Shown here piece after piece: positions 18,382 through 28,140 of a stretch of 53,936 bases of DNA. Position 1 is the first letter of the stretch. Each line of letters begins with the position of its first letter. The stretch comes from Thermoflexales bacterium. GTDB taxonomy: Bacteria; Chloroflexota; Anaerolineae; J036; Brachytrichaceae. The stretch lies in NCBI GenBank assembly GCA_025056895.1, contig JANWVJ010000007.1, positions 1-53,936 of the forward strand, read 5' to 3'. The notes under the pieces were generated by a model, which did no database searches, had not been told where the DNA came from, and worked only from the letters and a program-made list of their open reading frames with translations. A program made the translations under genes and the position numbers.

Positions 18382-19695
18382 TTAACGTGCGTCTAGCAGG
18401 TTGTTGCGGCGGAACTCTTGGACGGCATTGCGAACAGCAGCCGGCACCAGCGTGCTCGGATCGATCAAACGCTGTACGCGAGACGAATCATTCTGAGCAC
18501 TGCGCAACCAGTCTGTGTAAGCTTGTTGGCGGGCGCTGGCCAGCTCGCTTGGTGAGCGGTCGCGAATCTCTCGACCGGCTGGCAACAGCAAGTATGCGCC
18601 GCCCAAGCTTGAGGTGATGACAGGAGACGGTTGATTGAGGGGCAAGCGATCCAGCGCGCCCAGCACATCCACACCGAACTCTTGCTCCACGGCAGAGGCG
18701 CTGCGCCAATCGCGGAAGCCGCCTGAACCGACCACTGCCGGCTGAGTGATCGCATTCGTCTGACTGATCAGCGCTTCGAATGTGATGGCGCCGGAAGTCA
18801 ATTGCTGCAACCCTTGTGTAGCCGATTCGACCGTGTTAAAGCGGATGTAGCTGAATTGGTAGTGCATTGTGCGCGTTGGCACCTCGCTGCCGATGGCTTC
18901 TTGCAAGCGCTGAGCAAAGAGGTTGCTTTCATAGGCGCGTTCGAATTGCGATTCAGGATAACCCATCGAGGTATAGAACTCACGTCCGCGCTGCTTAATC
19001 TGATCTAGCTCAGCCTGACTGATCGAAGTCGGTTGAGCCGGCGGGGCCAACGTCGGAATCACAACGGGGGTTGCATCTGTCTGAGTCAGGACAGCCGTAT
19101 CGGTCGGGGTCGGGGAAGGCGTGGGTGTAGGCGCAGGTGTGTAGGTAGGGAACGGCGTCAATGTGACACGGAAGAAACCGTTCTGGCGTTCAATTTCAAC
19201 TTGCACTTCATCCGGGGTGACGACAATTCCGCGCCGTTGCGCTTCCTGGCGGATCAACGCATCTTGAATCAGGGAGTCGAGCGCCGCGTTTGCGATTTGG
19301 GCTGCGTCGATGGTGTTCGCAATCTGTTGCAACTGCTGCTGATAGAACTGGATCAGGAAGTCATTTCCGCCTTCTGTGTTTTGTTGTTGAGCGGCTTGTA
19401 TTTCCTGTGCCAGTTGGCTGTAGCTGAACGTTGCCTGCGCCAGCTCAATGCGCATGCGTGTCTGCACGTCTGACACTGTGATCGTTTGCCCACCCACAAT
19501 CGCCACAGGCCGCGACGGATTGATCACAAACTCTTGCACCACAAAAGCTGCCACCAGCAAGGTGACTAAAACGGCGACAACCATAACGCCGATGACGACC
19601 CCTCGGCGGATTCTTTGCTCGCGCTGGTAGCGCGAGTCACGCGCTTGAACCAGGTCAGAGATGTTGGATTGGGAAACTTTGGGCTTGTACGGCAT
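18382..19695 (-). CDS. SurA/PrsA-like peptidyl-prolyl isomerase, membrane-anchored
   Basis: N-terminal TM GVVIGVMVVAVLVTLLVAAFVV; SurA-N-like IVGGQTITVSDVQTRM; rotamase-like C-terminus; TPTPSPTPTD linker. Confidence 0.72.
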   Translation of the reverse strand: MPYKPKVSQSNISDLVQARDSRYQREQRIRRGVVIGVMVVAVLVTLLVAAFVVQEFVINPSRPVAIVGGQTITVSDVQTRMRIELAQATFSYSQLAQEIQAAQQQNTEGGNDFLIQFYQQQLQQIANTIDAAQIANAALDSLIQDALIRQEAQRRGIVVTPDEVQVEIERQNGFFRVTLTPFPTYTPAPTPTPSPTPTDTAVLTQTDATPVVIPTLAPPAQPTSISQAELDQIKQRGREFYTSMGYPESQFERAYESNLFAQRLQEAIGSEVPTRTMHYQFSYIRFNTVESATQGLQQLTSGAITFEALISQTNAITQPAVVGSGGFRDWRSASAVEQEFGVDVLGALDRLPLNQPSPVITSSLGGAYLLLPAGREIRDRSPSELASARQQAYTDWLRSAQNDSSRVQRLIDPSTLVPAAVRNAVQEFRRNNLLDAR

Positions 19696-19768
19696 GAGGT
19701 TTTGAAGCAGGTAAGCTGTCAGAAATCAACCACCGGCACGGCAACGAGAACAACCAGAGCGGGCTGGC

Positions 19769-20188
19769 CTAGAACGGAAAGCGATCTTCGTTATTGGAGG
19801 CTACGCCGGCGTCGTCTTCTTCGTATTCGTCGAAGTCATCATGCGTCGAGGGCAGCCGGCGCTCGCCCAACAAGATCATCTCGCTGGCGACAATTTCTGT
19901 GCGGTAGTGGCGTTTGCCCTCGGCGTCCTCCCAGCCACGCGTTTGCAAGCGCCCCTCGATATACACTTGCTGGCCGCGCGTGAGATGCTGTTTGCAAATC
20001 TCGGCCAGGGCACCCCAAGCAACCACATTAAACCATTCGCTGTCCTCGCGGCGCTCGCCTTCTGGGGTCACCCAAGTGCGGCGTGTTTCGACAGCGAAAG
20101 AGGCAACGGCCTTGCCACCGGGGGTATATCGCAGCTCTGGGTCGCGCCCGAGTTGGCCGATAATCAAGACCTTGTTCAGACCGCGCAT
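19769..20188 (-). CDS. ssb: single-stranded DNA-binding protein
   Basis: MRGLNKVLIIGQLGRDPELRYTPGGKAVASFAVETRR...EWFNVVAWGALAEIC...GRLQTRGW. Confidence 0.92.
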   Translation of the reverse strand: MRGLNKVLIIGQLGRDPELRYTPGGKAVASFAVETRRTWVTPEGERREDSEWFNVVAWGALAEICKQHLTRGQQVYIEGRLQTRGWEDAEGKRHYRTEIVASEMILLGERRLPSTHDDFDEYEEDDAGVASNNEDRFPF

Positions 20189-20261
20189 GATGTTCTCCAA
20201 ATGGTGCGCAGGTGGACACAAGCACATTCCGCGCACACATGTACGACCCGACCTGACAGAT

Positions 20262-20687
20262 TCATTGCGCGGCAGTCACCCGCTCGCCGGCCTCTTCAGC
20301 AGAACTCGGCTCTGCAACTTCCGTTTCCTGCCCTCCAGTGGGAGCAGCTTCAGCGACCGGCTGGGATTCTGTCTCCAGCAAACGGGCCACATCTAGATCA
20401 TCATCGGCGCGGATCAACAGAAATCGGATGACGTCTTCCATGAGCTTCAGGCGACTCTCAAGACGCGAGACAGCTTTAGCCTCTAGGTCAAGCACACTGA
20501 ACACATAGCGCCCTTCGCGGTATTTGCGAATGGGATACATCAGCCGGCGCATGCCCCAGGAAGTGGTCTTGAGCACCTTCCCGCCCTCGGCGGCGACAAA
20601 CCCGGCGACGCGCTCCACCAACGCGCCGGTAGCGGCTTCGTCGATATCAGGCTTGATGATAATCGTCAACTCGTAGTAGCGAGACAT
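20262..20687 (-). CDS. rpsF: 30S ribosomal protein S6
   Basis: MSRYYELTIIIKPDIDE...WGMRRLMYPIRKYREGRYVFSVLDLE. Confidence 0.92.
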   Translation of the reverse strand: MSRYYELTIIIKPDIDEAATGALVERVAGFVAAEGGKVLKTTSWGMRRLMYPIRKYREGRYVFSVLDLEAKAVSRLESRLKLMEDVIRFLLIRADDDLDVARLLETESQPVAEAAPTGGQETEVAEPSSAEEAGERVTAAQ

Positions 20688-20732
20688 GATGTTATTGAAC
20701 TCCTTTCCTCGGTATATTTGCCCCTGTTTCTC

Positions 20733-20794
20733 ACTCAGCGGGCGCCTGAGGCGCCAAAAAAGCGGACACGCTCAACGGCGCGCCCGCGCTGAGT
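20733..20794 (-). promoter_or_regulatory. structured 5' leader of rpsF
   Basis: Long-range arms ACTCAGCGGGCG / CGCCCGCGCTGAGT plus competing GGCGCC-TGA-GGCGCC hairpin. Confidence 0.4.
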
Positions 20795-20894
20795 CGCAGG
20801 AGCGGAAAGCTTTATTGCTGCCTCGGTGTACCTCGGCAAGGCCTCAATCATATCACGATCAGGACACTTTCAAAACCGTTTTAGAATGGACTGC

Positions 20895-22106
20895 ATGAGC
20901 ACATCGCCCGACATCATGTCTCCTGCGCAGGCCGAGGCGAACGAAGTTGCCGGCGCATCGTCTGAACCTGTACAGATTGCCGAGTGTCGCACACGCGCAG
21001 AACGGCGACAGTTCATCGAGTTTCAGTGGGAAATCTATCGCGACGATGCCTACTGGGTGCCACCGCTGGTCAGCGAACGTGAAGCGTTCTACGACCCGGC
21101 CAAAAATCCCTTCTTCGAGCACGCCGAGGTTGGCATGTTTGTCGCTCGGCGCAAGGGCAGAATAGTCGGTACCATTTTGGCCATCCTCAATCATCGCCAT
21201 AACGAGTTTCATCAGGAAAGAACCGGCTTCTTTGGCGGCTTTGAGTGCATCAACGACTTCTCTGTGGCCAAGGCCCTGTTCGACACAGCCCGCGATTGGC
21301 TGCGTGGGCGGGGCATGACCGTGATGCGCGGGCCGGCGACGATGAGCAGCAATGACGAATGGGGCCTGCTCATAGAGGGCTTCGATTCGGAGCCGGTCGT
21401 GCTCATGCCGTACAACCCGCGCTATTACATCGATCTAATCGAACAGTATGGCTTCCACAAGGCCATGGACTTGCTGGCGTGGTGGGTGCCGATCGATGTC
21501 GCCCAAGACAAAGTATTGAAAGGCAAGTTCGAGCGCGTTGTCAACGCTGTGCTCAAGCGCGGCAAGTTCACCGTGCGCAACGCCGTCCTAAAAGACTTCA
21601 ACACAGAGATCGAGCGACTCAAGAAGATTTACAACGGCGCGTGGGAGAAAAACTGGGGCTTTGTCCCGCTCACCGATCACGAGCTGCAACACCTGGCAAA
21701 CAACCTGAAACAGTTTGCCGACGAGGACTTTATCTTTGTTGCAGAAGTAAACGGCGAACCAGTTGGCTTTTCGGTGTCATTGCCGAACGTCAACCGCCCG
21801 TTACGCAAAGCCTACCCAAATCCCAAAACACCGGAATGGTGGACGTTGCTCAAGTTCTTGTGGTATCGCCGCACCATGGTCAACAGTGTGCGCGTCATCC
21901 TACTGGGTTTGCTGCCACAATACCGCGCCAGCGGCATGGACGCTGTGATGATCTACAAGACCCTGGAGACCGGGATGCGCAAAGGCGTTATCGGCGGGGA
22001 GATGTCGTGGATTCTCGAAACCAACGAGGATATGAACCGCATCAACAAACTGGTGGGGGGCAAGATATATAAAAGGTATCGCGTGTATGACATACCAATC
22101 GTCTAG
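20895..22106 (+). CDS. GNAT-like acyltransferase family protein
   Basis: IAECRTRAERRQFIEFQWEIYRDDAYWVPPLVSEREAFYDPAKNPFFEHAEVGMFVARRKGRIVGTI; start at 20886 or 20895. Confidence 0.65.
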   Translation: MSTSPDIMSPAQAEANEVAGASSEPVQIAECRTRAERRQFIEFQWEIYRDDAYWVPPLVSEREAFYDPAKNPFFEHAEVGMFVARRKGRIVGTILAILNHRHNEFHQERTGFFGGFECINDFSVAKALFDTARDWLRGRGMTVMRGPATMSSNDEWGLLIEGFDSEPVVLMPYNPRYYIDLIEQYGFHKAMDLLAWWVPIDVAQDKVLKGKFERVVNAVLKRGKFTVRNAVLKDFNTEIERLKKIYNGAWEKNWGFVPLTDHELQHLANNLKQFADEDFIFVAEVNGEPVGFSVSLPNVNRPLRKAYPNPKTPEWWTLLKFLWYRRTMVNSVRVILLGLLPQYRASGMDAVMIYKTLETGMRKGVIGGEMSWILETNEDMNRINKLVGGKIYKRYRVYDIPIV

Positions 22107-23592
22107 CGCCGGCCTGGATCAGCTCAGGACAAACCCACGTCCAGTTGGTCGGAACCGGGCCAGAAATGGTGTGACTCAACGCATGGTTACCAGAAGCCGG
22201 CCTCTCAACCTACTGATCGATGCCATTGTCATCAACGTCAGCTTTGTGATCGGCTACATCATGCGCTATGAATGGCAGTGGTTCCGAGAGGTAGGCTTTG
22301 AGGCTCGCCTGAGCGACTACTGGCCGATCCAAGTGGCTTTCACTTTGACCCTGCTCATCCTGTACCAGCTCGACGGAGTCTATGCCAACCGCCGCGCACC
22401 TTCTTGGCTGGATCAAATGTACGCCATTATCAACGGCACAGCCAAAGGCATCATTATCGTGTTGGCTTTGATCTTCATCTTCCGACCATTAACGTACTCG
22501 CGCTTGTTGATCTTGCAGGCCGGGATCATCACTATCGTTTTATTGGGGGCCACTCGTTGGGTGCGTGGGCTGATTGAGGCTCGCTTGCGGCGACAGGGAG
22601 TGGGCGTCGCGCGTGTACTGATCGTCGGCGCAGGGGAACTCGGTCGAGCGGTCATGCGCGTCATTGTTGCTCGTCCTGAGCTGGGCTATCAATGCGTCGG
22701 CTTTGTGGATGATGATCCAGAGCGCGGCGCAACCAACATCGGGCGGTTTGCCGCGCTTGGCTCACTGAGTTGCCTGCCCGATATCCTAGAACGTCGCCCA
22801 GTTGATGAGGTGGTGGTCACCCTACCCTGGTCGGCTCAACCCAAGATCATGCAAGTAGTTCGTTTGTGCGAAGCGCGCGGGGTGCGCGTCCGCGTTGCGC
22901 CGTCGTTGCTCCAACTCAACCTGAATCGCATAGACGTGGACGACTTCGGCGGCATTCCCTTGCTAACCGCCGGCGGACGAACAATGGGCAGCGCCGATCT
23001 GTTGGCCAAACGGTTGTTTGATCTGTTCGGCGCAAGCTTGGCGCTGTTGCTCACGTGGCCGATCATTCTGCTGACGGCGATCTTGGTGCGCTTGGAGTCA
23101 CCTGGCTCGCCGATCTTTTCTCAAGTGCGGGTCGGGCAGGATGGCCGGCGCTTCAAGATTTACAAGTTGCGCTCGATGCGCGCCGACGCCGATGCGTTGA
23201 AGAACGAGTTATTGCAATTCAATGAGGCGGATGGCCCGCTGTTCAAGATGCGCAATGATCCTCGTTTGACCAAAATCGGGCGCATTATCCGCCGGCTGAG
23301 CATCGATGAGCTGCTGCAATTTTGGAATGTACTGCGCGGCGACATGAGCATTGTCGGGCCGCGTCCTAATCTACCGGAAGAAGTGGCGCGTTACGCCGAC
23401 TGGCAGCGCGAACGCCTGCGCGTCAAGCCGGGCATCACGGGTCTCTCGCAGATCAGCGGGCGCAGCGAGTTGACGTTTGACGAAACGTGCCTGCTTGACA
23501 TCTACTACATCGAAAACTGGTCGTTGTCGTTGGACATCAAAATTGCCCTCAAGACCATTCCGTACTTGTTGTCGGCGCGCGGCGCGTATTGA
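22087..23592 (+). CDS. undecaprenyl-phosphate sugar phosphotransferase (bacterial sugar transferase family)
   Basis: KRLFDLFGASLALLLTWPIILLTAILVRLESPGSPIFSQVRVGQDGRRFKIYKLRSMR...LPQFWNV-type core, VKPGITGLSQISGRSELTF. Confidence 0.9.
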   Translation: MTYQSSSAGLDQLRTNPRPVGRNRARNGVTQRMVTRSRPLNLLIDAIVINVSFVIGYIMRYEWQWFREVGFEARLSDYWPIQVAFTLTLLILYQLDGVYANRRAPSWLDQMYAIINGTAKGIIIVLALIFIFRPLTYSRLLILQAGIITIVLLGATRWVRGLIEARLRRQGVGVARVLIVGAGELGRAVMRVIVARPELGYQCVGFVDDDPERGATNIGRFAALGSLSCLPDILERRPVDEVVVTLPWSAQPKIMQVVRLCEARGVRVRVAPSLLQLNLNRIDVDDFGGIPLLTAGGRTMGSADLLAKRLFDLFGASLALLLTWPIILLTAILVRLESPGSPIFSQVRVGQDGRRFKIYKLRSMRADADALKNELLQFNEADGPLFKMRNDPRLTKIGRIIRRLSIDELLQFWNVLRGDMSIVGPRPNLPEEVARYADWQRERLRVKPGITGLSQISGRSELTFDETCLLDIYYIENWSLSLDIKIALKTIPYLLSARGAY

Positions 23593-23734
23593 GTGTTTGC
23601 AAGACAGATTTTATCTACCCGAGCAATTCGGCTTCGACAGTCTCCTCGCTCATTCCCTGTCTTTCTCCTTTTTGAAGAGCAGCCCATTGGGTGCGCCGTT
23701 ATAATCCGCGCGGCGAATTAGAACAGGTGTGCAA

Positions 23735-26356
23735 ATGGCGTCCAAATCAACCACAACTCGAACAACTAAAGCGGCAAAAGTGACCAAATCGGCGCCGGCG
23801 GCTCAGGAAAACAGCAACACACCACCCAAGAACGGCAAATCCGGGCCGGCGCAATTAGCGTTGGAGATCAGCCCCTTCGGACGAATCCGCGCAGTGGACA
23901 TCGACGCGCAGATGAAGGACGCTTATCTGTCCTACTCGATGAGCGTGATCGTCTCGCGCGCGCTGCCCGACGCTCGCGATGGTCTGAAGCCGGTGCAACG
24001 GCGCATTCTGTATGTCATGCACGACACCGGTCTGCGCGCTGACTCGCCTTACCGTAAAAGCGCGCGCATCGTGGGCGACGTGCTGGGCAAATACCACCCG
24101 CATGGCGATCAGTCGGTCTATGACGCCATGGCACGTATGGCGCAGGACTTCTCAATGCGCTATCCGTTGGTGGACGGCCAGGGCAACTTCGGCAGTGTGG
24201 ACGGCGACCCGCCGGCGGCCATGCGCTACACCGAGGCGCGCCTGAGCCGGCTGGCGATGGAGATGTTGGCCGACATCGACAAGAATACGGTTGATTTCCA
24301 AGAGAATTTCGACGGCACATTGCAAGAGCCAACCGTATTGCCGGCTGCCGTTCCGAATCTGATCATCAACGGCGCAACGGGCATTGCCGTCGGCATGGCC
24401 ACCAACATCCCGCCGCACAATTTGGCGGAGATTTGCGACGCTACGGCATTCGTGATCGACCGGATGCTCGCAACCAAAAAGCGTTGGGCTGCCGACGATC
24501 CACTGCCGGATGTAGAAGTCGATGTCGATGAGTTGATGAAGTTCGTCAAAGGCCCGGATTTCCCCACCGGAGGCATTGTCTTCCGCTACAACGATAAGAT
24601 CGAAGGGGGCGATGCCCTGCGCATGATGTATGCCACCGGTCGCAGCAAGTTTATCGTGCAGGCCAAAGCACACATCGAAGAAGGCCAACGCGGCAAGACG
24701 CATATCATCGTCACCGAGCTACCCTACGAAGTGAATAAGTCGGCGCTGATTGAGCGGATTGCCGAGCTGGCGCGGGATGAAAAGATCACCGGCATCACCG
24801 ACATCCGCGACGAAAGCGACCGGCGCGGGATGCGCATTGTGATTGACGTCGGCAAGGGCGAAGACCCGCGCAAAACCCTGGCCGGCCTGTACAAATACAC
24901 GGCTATGAAAGGCACCTTCGGCGCGACCATGCTGGCGCTGGTCGAGGGCGAGCCGCGCGTGTTGCCGTTGCGCCGGCTGCTCCATGTATTTATCGGCCAT
25001 CGCCGCGAGATCGTTCGCCGGCGCAGCGAGTACAATCTGGCGCGCGCTAAAGAACGCGCTCACATCCTTGAAGGGCTGGTCAAAGCCCTCGACATCATCG
25101 ATGAGATCATCAAGTTGATTCGTGGTTCGCGCGACACGGATGCTGCGCGGCACGGCCTGATCCACAAGTTCAAGTTCACCGAGCTGCAAGCCAACGCCAT
25201 CCTGGACATGCAATTGCGCCGGCTGGCCGCCCTAGAACGCAAAAAGCTGGAAGAGGAGCTGGCCGAGAAGCGCAAGTTGATTCACTATCTGGAAGACTTG
25301 TTGGCGCATCCGAACAAAATGCTCGGCGTCATCCGTGAGGAATTGATGGCGCTCAAAGAGCGTTTCGGGGACGCGCGGCGCACGGTCATCATCGGCGACA
25401 AGAAGCGCAAAGGCGCCAGCGCCGATGCCGTGTTGACTACGCACGAATTACTGCCGAATGAAAAGGTGACAGTAATCGTAGGGCAAAACGGGAAGATCGG
25501 CCGTGTGAGCGACTCGATGCGCGTGACGGCCTCGGCGCAGGTTTTGCCGGCGGCAGTGGTGAAGTGCACAACGAAAGATTTGGTGTACGTGGTCGGCTCG
25601 TCGGGCAAGGCAGCAGTCATCTCGGTGGCCAATCTGCCGGCAGAAGATGTGACTGCCGGCGGCGGCGCAGCGCTCACGGCGATGGCCTCCTCGTTCCCCT
25701 CCCAGGATGACATTGTCGGCGCGTTTGCGTTGGGGCGAACCGACAGCGCCGGCTTCGTGATCTTAGCAACCGGCAACGGCATGGTCAAACGCAGTGAACT
25801 GGCAGCGCTGCCGGGCGCAAGCGGTGTGGTGTTCCCGATCATCGGCGTTAGCGAGGGCGATTCTGTCGTGAGCGTAGCCGTGACGCAAGGTCACGAAGAC
25901 ATTGCACTGTTCACCCAGCAAGGGATGGCCATTCGCTTCAAGCAAGATGAAGTGCGCCCGATGGGCTTGCCGGCAGGCGGCGTTGTGGGCATCAAACTGG
26001 TCGAGGGAGACCTGGTGATTGCTATGGCCGCTCTCGATCCGAAGGATAAAGAGCACGAGGTTGTGCTGGCTACGACCGACGGCAAAGCTAAGCGCTTGGC
26101 CGTGAAAGAATACCCCGTGCAAGGGCGGGCCGGAAAGGGTGTTGTGACGGCCAAGTTGACGCGCGATGTCACGGTGGCGGATGCCGTAATGGCGACCGGC
26201 GAGGACACGATCGTGTACGTCACGCTCAAAGGTGCAGCCAAATCGCTGAAAGCCAAGAACCTCACGCGGCGCGGCCGGCCGGCCGGCGGCGACGAAGCGA
26301 TTGCCCTCAGCGGCAGCGATCGACTCACAAAGATGTTGGTGATGAAAGCGCTGTAG
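23735..26356 (+). CDS. gyrA: DNA gyrase/topoisomerase IV subunit A
   Basis: [75 protein letters not shown]; start GTG 23729 or ATG 23735. Confidence 0.93.
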   Translation: MASKSTTTRTTKAAKVTKSAPAAQENSNTPPKNGKSGPAQLALEISPFGRIRAVDIDAQMKDAYLSYSMSVIVSRALPDARDGLKPVQRRILYVMHDTGLRADSPYRKSARIVGDVLGKYHPHGDQSVYDAMARMAQDFSMRYPLVDGQGNFGSVDGDPPAAMRYTEARLSRLAMEMLADIDKNTVDFQENFDGTLQEPTVLPAAVPNLIINGATGIAVGMATNIPPHNLAEICDATAFVIDRMLATKKRWAADDPLPDVEVDVDELMKFVKGPDFPTGGIVFRYNDKIEGGDALRMMYATGRSKFIVQAKAHIEEGQRGKTHIIVTELPYEVNKSALIERIAELARDEKITGITDIRDESDRRGMRIVIDVGKGEDPRKTLAGLYKYTAMKGTFGATMLALVEGEPRVLPLRRLLHVFIGHRREIVRRRSEYNLARAKERAHILEGLVKALDIIDEIIKLIRGSRDTDAARHGLIHKFKFTELQANAILDMQLRRLAALERKKLEEELAEKRKLIHYLEDLLAHPNKMLGVIREELMALKERFGDARRTVIIGDKKRKGASADAVLTTHELLPNEKVTVIVGQNGKIGRVSDSMRVTASAQVLPAAVVKCTTKDLVYVVGSSGKAAVISVANLPAEDVTAGGGAALTAMASSFPSQDDIVGAFALGRTDSAGFVILATGNGMVKRSELAALPGASGVVFPIIGVSEGDSVVSVAVTQGHEDIALFTQQGMAIRFKQDEVRPMGLPAGGVVGIKLVEGDLVIAMAALDPKDKEHEVVLATTDGKAKRLAVKEYPVQGRAGKGVVTAKLTRDVTVADAVMATGEDTIVYVTLKGAAKSLKAKNLTRRGRPAGGDEAIALSGSDRLTKMLVMKAL

Positions 26357-26378
26357 AGCGACGGCTATAATCCTGCGC

Positions 26379-27260
26379 ATGGCCTCCGATCCTCGCATTG
26401 CCCTACAAGTCGGCCCATTTGCCGTGCATTGGTATGGTTTGATCATCACCGCCGGCATGTTAGTCGCCATCTACATGGCCGGCCTGGAAGCCAGACGGCG
26501 CGGCGAAGACCCAACTGTCGTCTGGGATGGGGCGCTGCTGGTGATTGTCCTGGGGTTGATCGGGGCGCGTTTATATCACGTATTCTCTTCGCCTAACGAC
26601 GGGAGCGGCAGCGGTTGGGCCTATTACTCACAAAACCCGCTCGAAATCATTGCCATTTGGCGAGGAGGGCTGGGCATCTTCGGCGGATTGGTCGGCGGGC
26701 TGATTGCGATTGCCTGGGTCGTGTGGCGCAAACGGCTGCCGTTGTTGCGCTGGCTCGACATTGTGACGCCGGGCGTGTTGATTGCACAAGCAATCGGGCG
26801 CTGGGGCAACTATGCCAATCAAGAGCTGTACGGCGGACCAACCGGCTCTTCGTGGTGGGGGATCACCATCGCGCCAGAGTACCGCATTCGCAGCGGCAAG
26901 ATCGACTTCACCGATCTCAGCATCTATCCGCCGGAAACACGCTTTCACCCCACCTTCTTCTACGAATCGGCGTGGAACGTGATCGGCTTCATTCTTTTGT
27001 TGTGGATCGGACGGCGATTCGAACATCGGCTGCGCGACGGCGACATCCTAGCCGGTTATCTGTTCTGGTACGGCCTCGGCCGAGGCTGGATCGAGTTGCT
27101 GTTCCGCCCAGACGCTTGGACGCTTGGCGCGCTGCCTACCGCAGTATGGGTGTCGCTTGGGTTTATCGGCGCAGCGGCGGTCATCGCGCTGATCAATCAC
27201 GCTGTACTGCCTCGGCTCCAGCCGATGGACGCGCGCGCGTCGTCCTCCGTCCAACCCTGA
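26379..27260 (+). CDS. lgt: prolipoprotein diacylglyceryl transferase
   Basis: VHWYGLIITAGMLVAIYMA; IGRWGNYANQELYGGPTGSSWWG; RFHPTFFYESAWN. Confidence 0.93.
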   Translation: MASDPRIALQVGPFAVHWYGLIITAGMLVAIYMAGLEARRRGEDPTVVWDGALLVIVLGLIGARLYHVFSSPNDGSGSGWAYYSQNPLEIIAIWRGGLGIFGGLVGGLIAIAWVVWRKRLPLLRWLDIVTPGVLIAQAIGRWGNYANQELYGGPTGSSWWGITIAPEYRIRSGKIDFTDLSIYPPETRFHPTFFYESAWNVIGFILLLWIGRRFEHRLRDGDILAGYLFWYGLGRGWIELLFRPDAWTLGALPTAVWVSLGFIGAAAVIALINHAVLPRLQPMDARASSSVQP

Positions 27261-27309
27261 TGCACCCACAACCGCTTGCAGAGCAATTGCCTGACGCTCT
27301 GTTTAAACC

Positions 27310-28107
27310 ATGAGACGGATCGCCGATCAGTATGAATTGCCCGACTACGATGAGCCGGATGAAGGTTACATCGGCGCTCTGTTGCGCCGACCTCGGCGAC
27401 CGTGGGGACGCATCTGGGCCGTCGTTGGCATTGTTCTGGCGCTGGCCGGCTTACTCACCAGCCTGATCTACGTAGATCGCGCCGAACGTGAGGATGCGTT
27501 TTGCATCGGCTGCCATACCGTGCCGGAACAGACCTACTTTGATCGCGCCGGCGCGGCCATGGCCGGCGCGCTGGCAGTTGATCTATCCAGCTATCACTAT
27601 CAACAGATTCGGGGGGCCGGCGGCGTCATCCATTGCATCAACTGCCACGAAGGCGACGGCAGCGCCGGTCACGTCCTGGACAAGCGGCTGTTGGGCCTGC
27701 GTAATCTGATCGAATGGTTTATCGGCCGCAATGACCCAAGCGTGGAAAAGCTGCGCGTCCGCGCGCCCCATTTATCGAACGACGGCTGCGTTGCCTGCCA
27801 TCAAGAGACAATCCTGGTGGCCGGCTTAGACAATCACTATCACAACATGCTGCCGATCAGCTATGTCTTGTGGAAGAACGGCGCGCGTCTCATCCCGCCC
27901 CGCAGTGCTGAAGATGTGCAAGCCATCATCGCTGCCGGCTTGGTCAGTTACAACACCGATGTTCAGTGCTCAGACTGCCACCAAACTCATCGCACCTTGG
28001 AAACGACGCTATACCTGGACGTGGGCGTGGTACAGCGCAGTTGTGTGCAGTGTCACCTTCAGGTCGGGCAAGGGCCGCTCGAAGTGACCGTAACACTGGA
28101 AGAATAG
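27310..28107 (+). CDS. membrane-anchored pentaheme cytochrome c (NapC/NirT-like)
   Basis: N-terminal TM WAVVGIVLALAGLLTSLIYV; five CXXCH motifs: CIGCH, CINCH, CVACH, CSDCH, CVQCH. Confidence 0.85.
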   Translation: MRRIADQYELPDYDEPDEGYIGALLRRPRRPWGRIWAVVGIVLALAGLLTSLIYVDRAEREDAFCIGCHTVPEQTYFDRAGAAMAGALAVDLSSYHYQQIRGAGGVIHCINCHEGDGSAGHVLDKRLLGLRNLIEWFIGRNDPSVEKLRVRAPHLSNDGCVACHQETILVAGLDNHYHNMLPISYVLWKNGARLIPPRSAEDVQAIIAAGLVSYNTDVQCSDCHQTHRTLETTLYLDVGVVQRSCVQCHLQVGQGPLEVTVTLEE

Positions 28108-28140
28108 AGGGGACACAACAGGCATAGGCAGCACTTTCGT

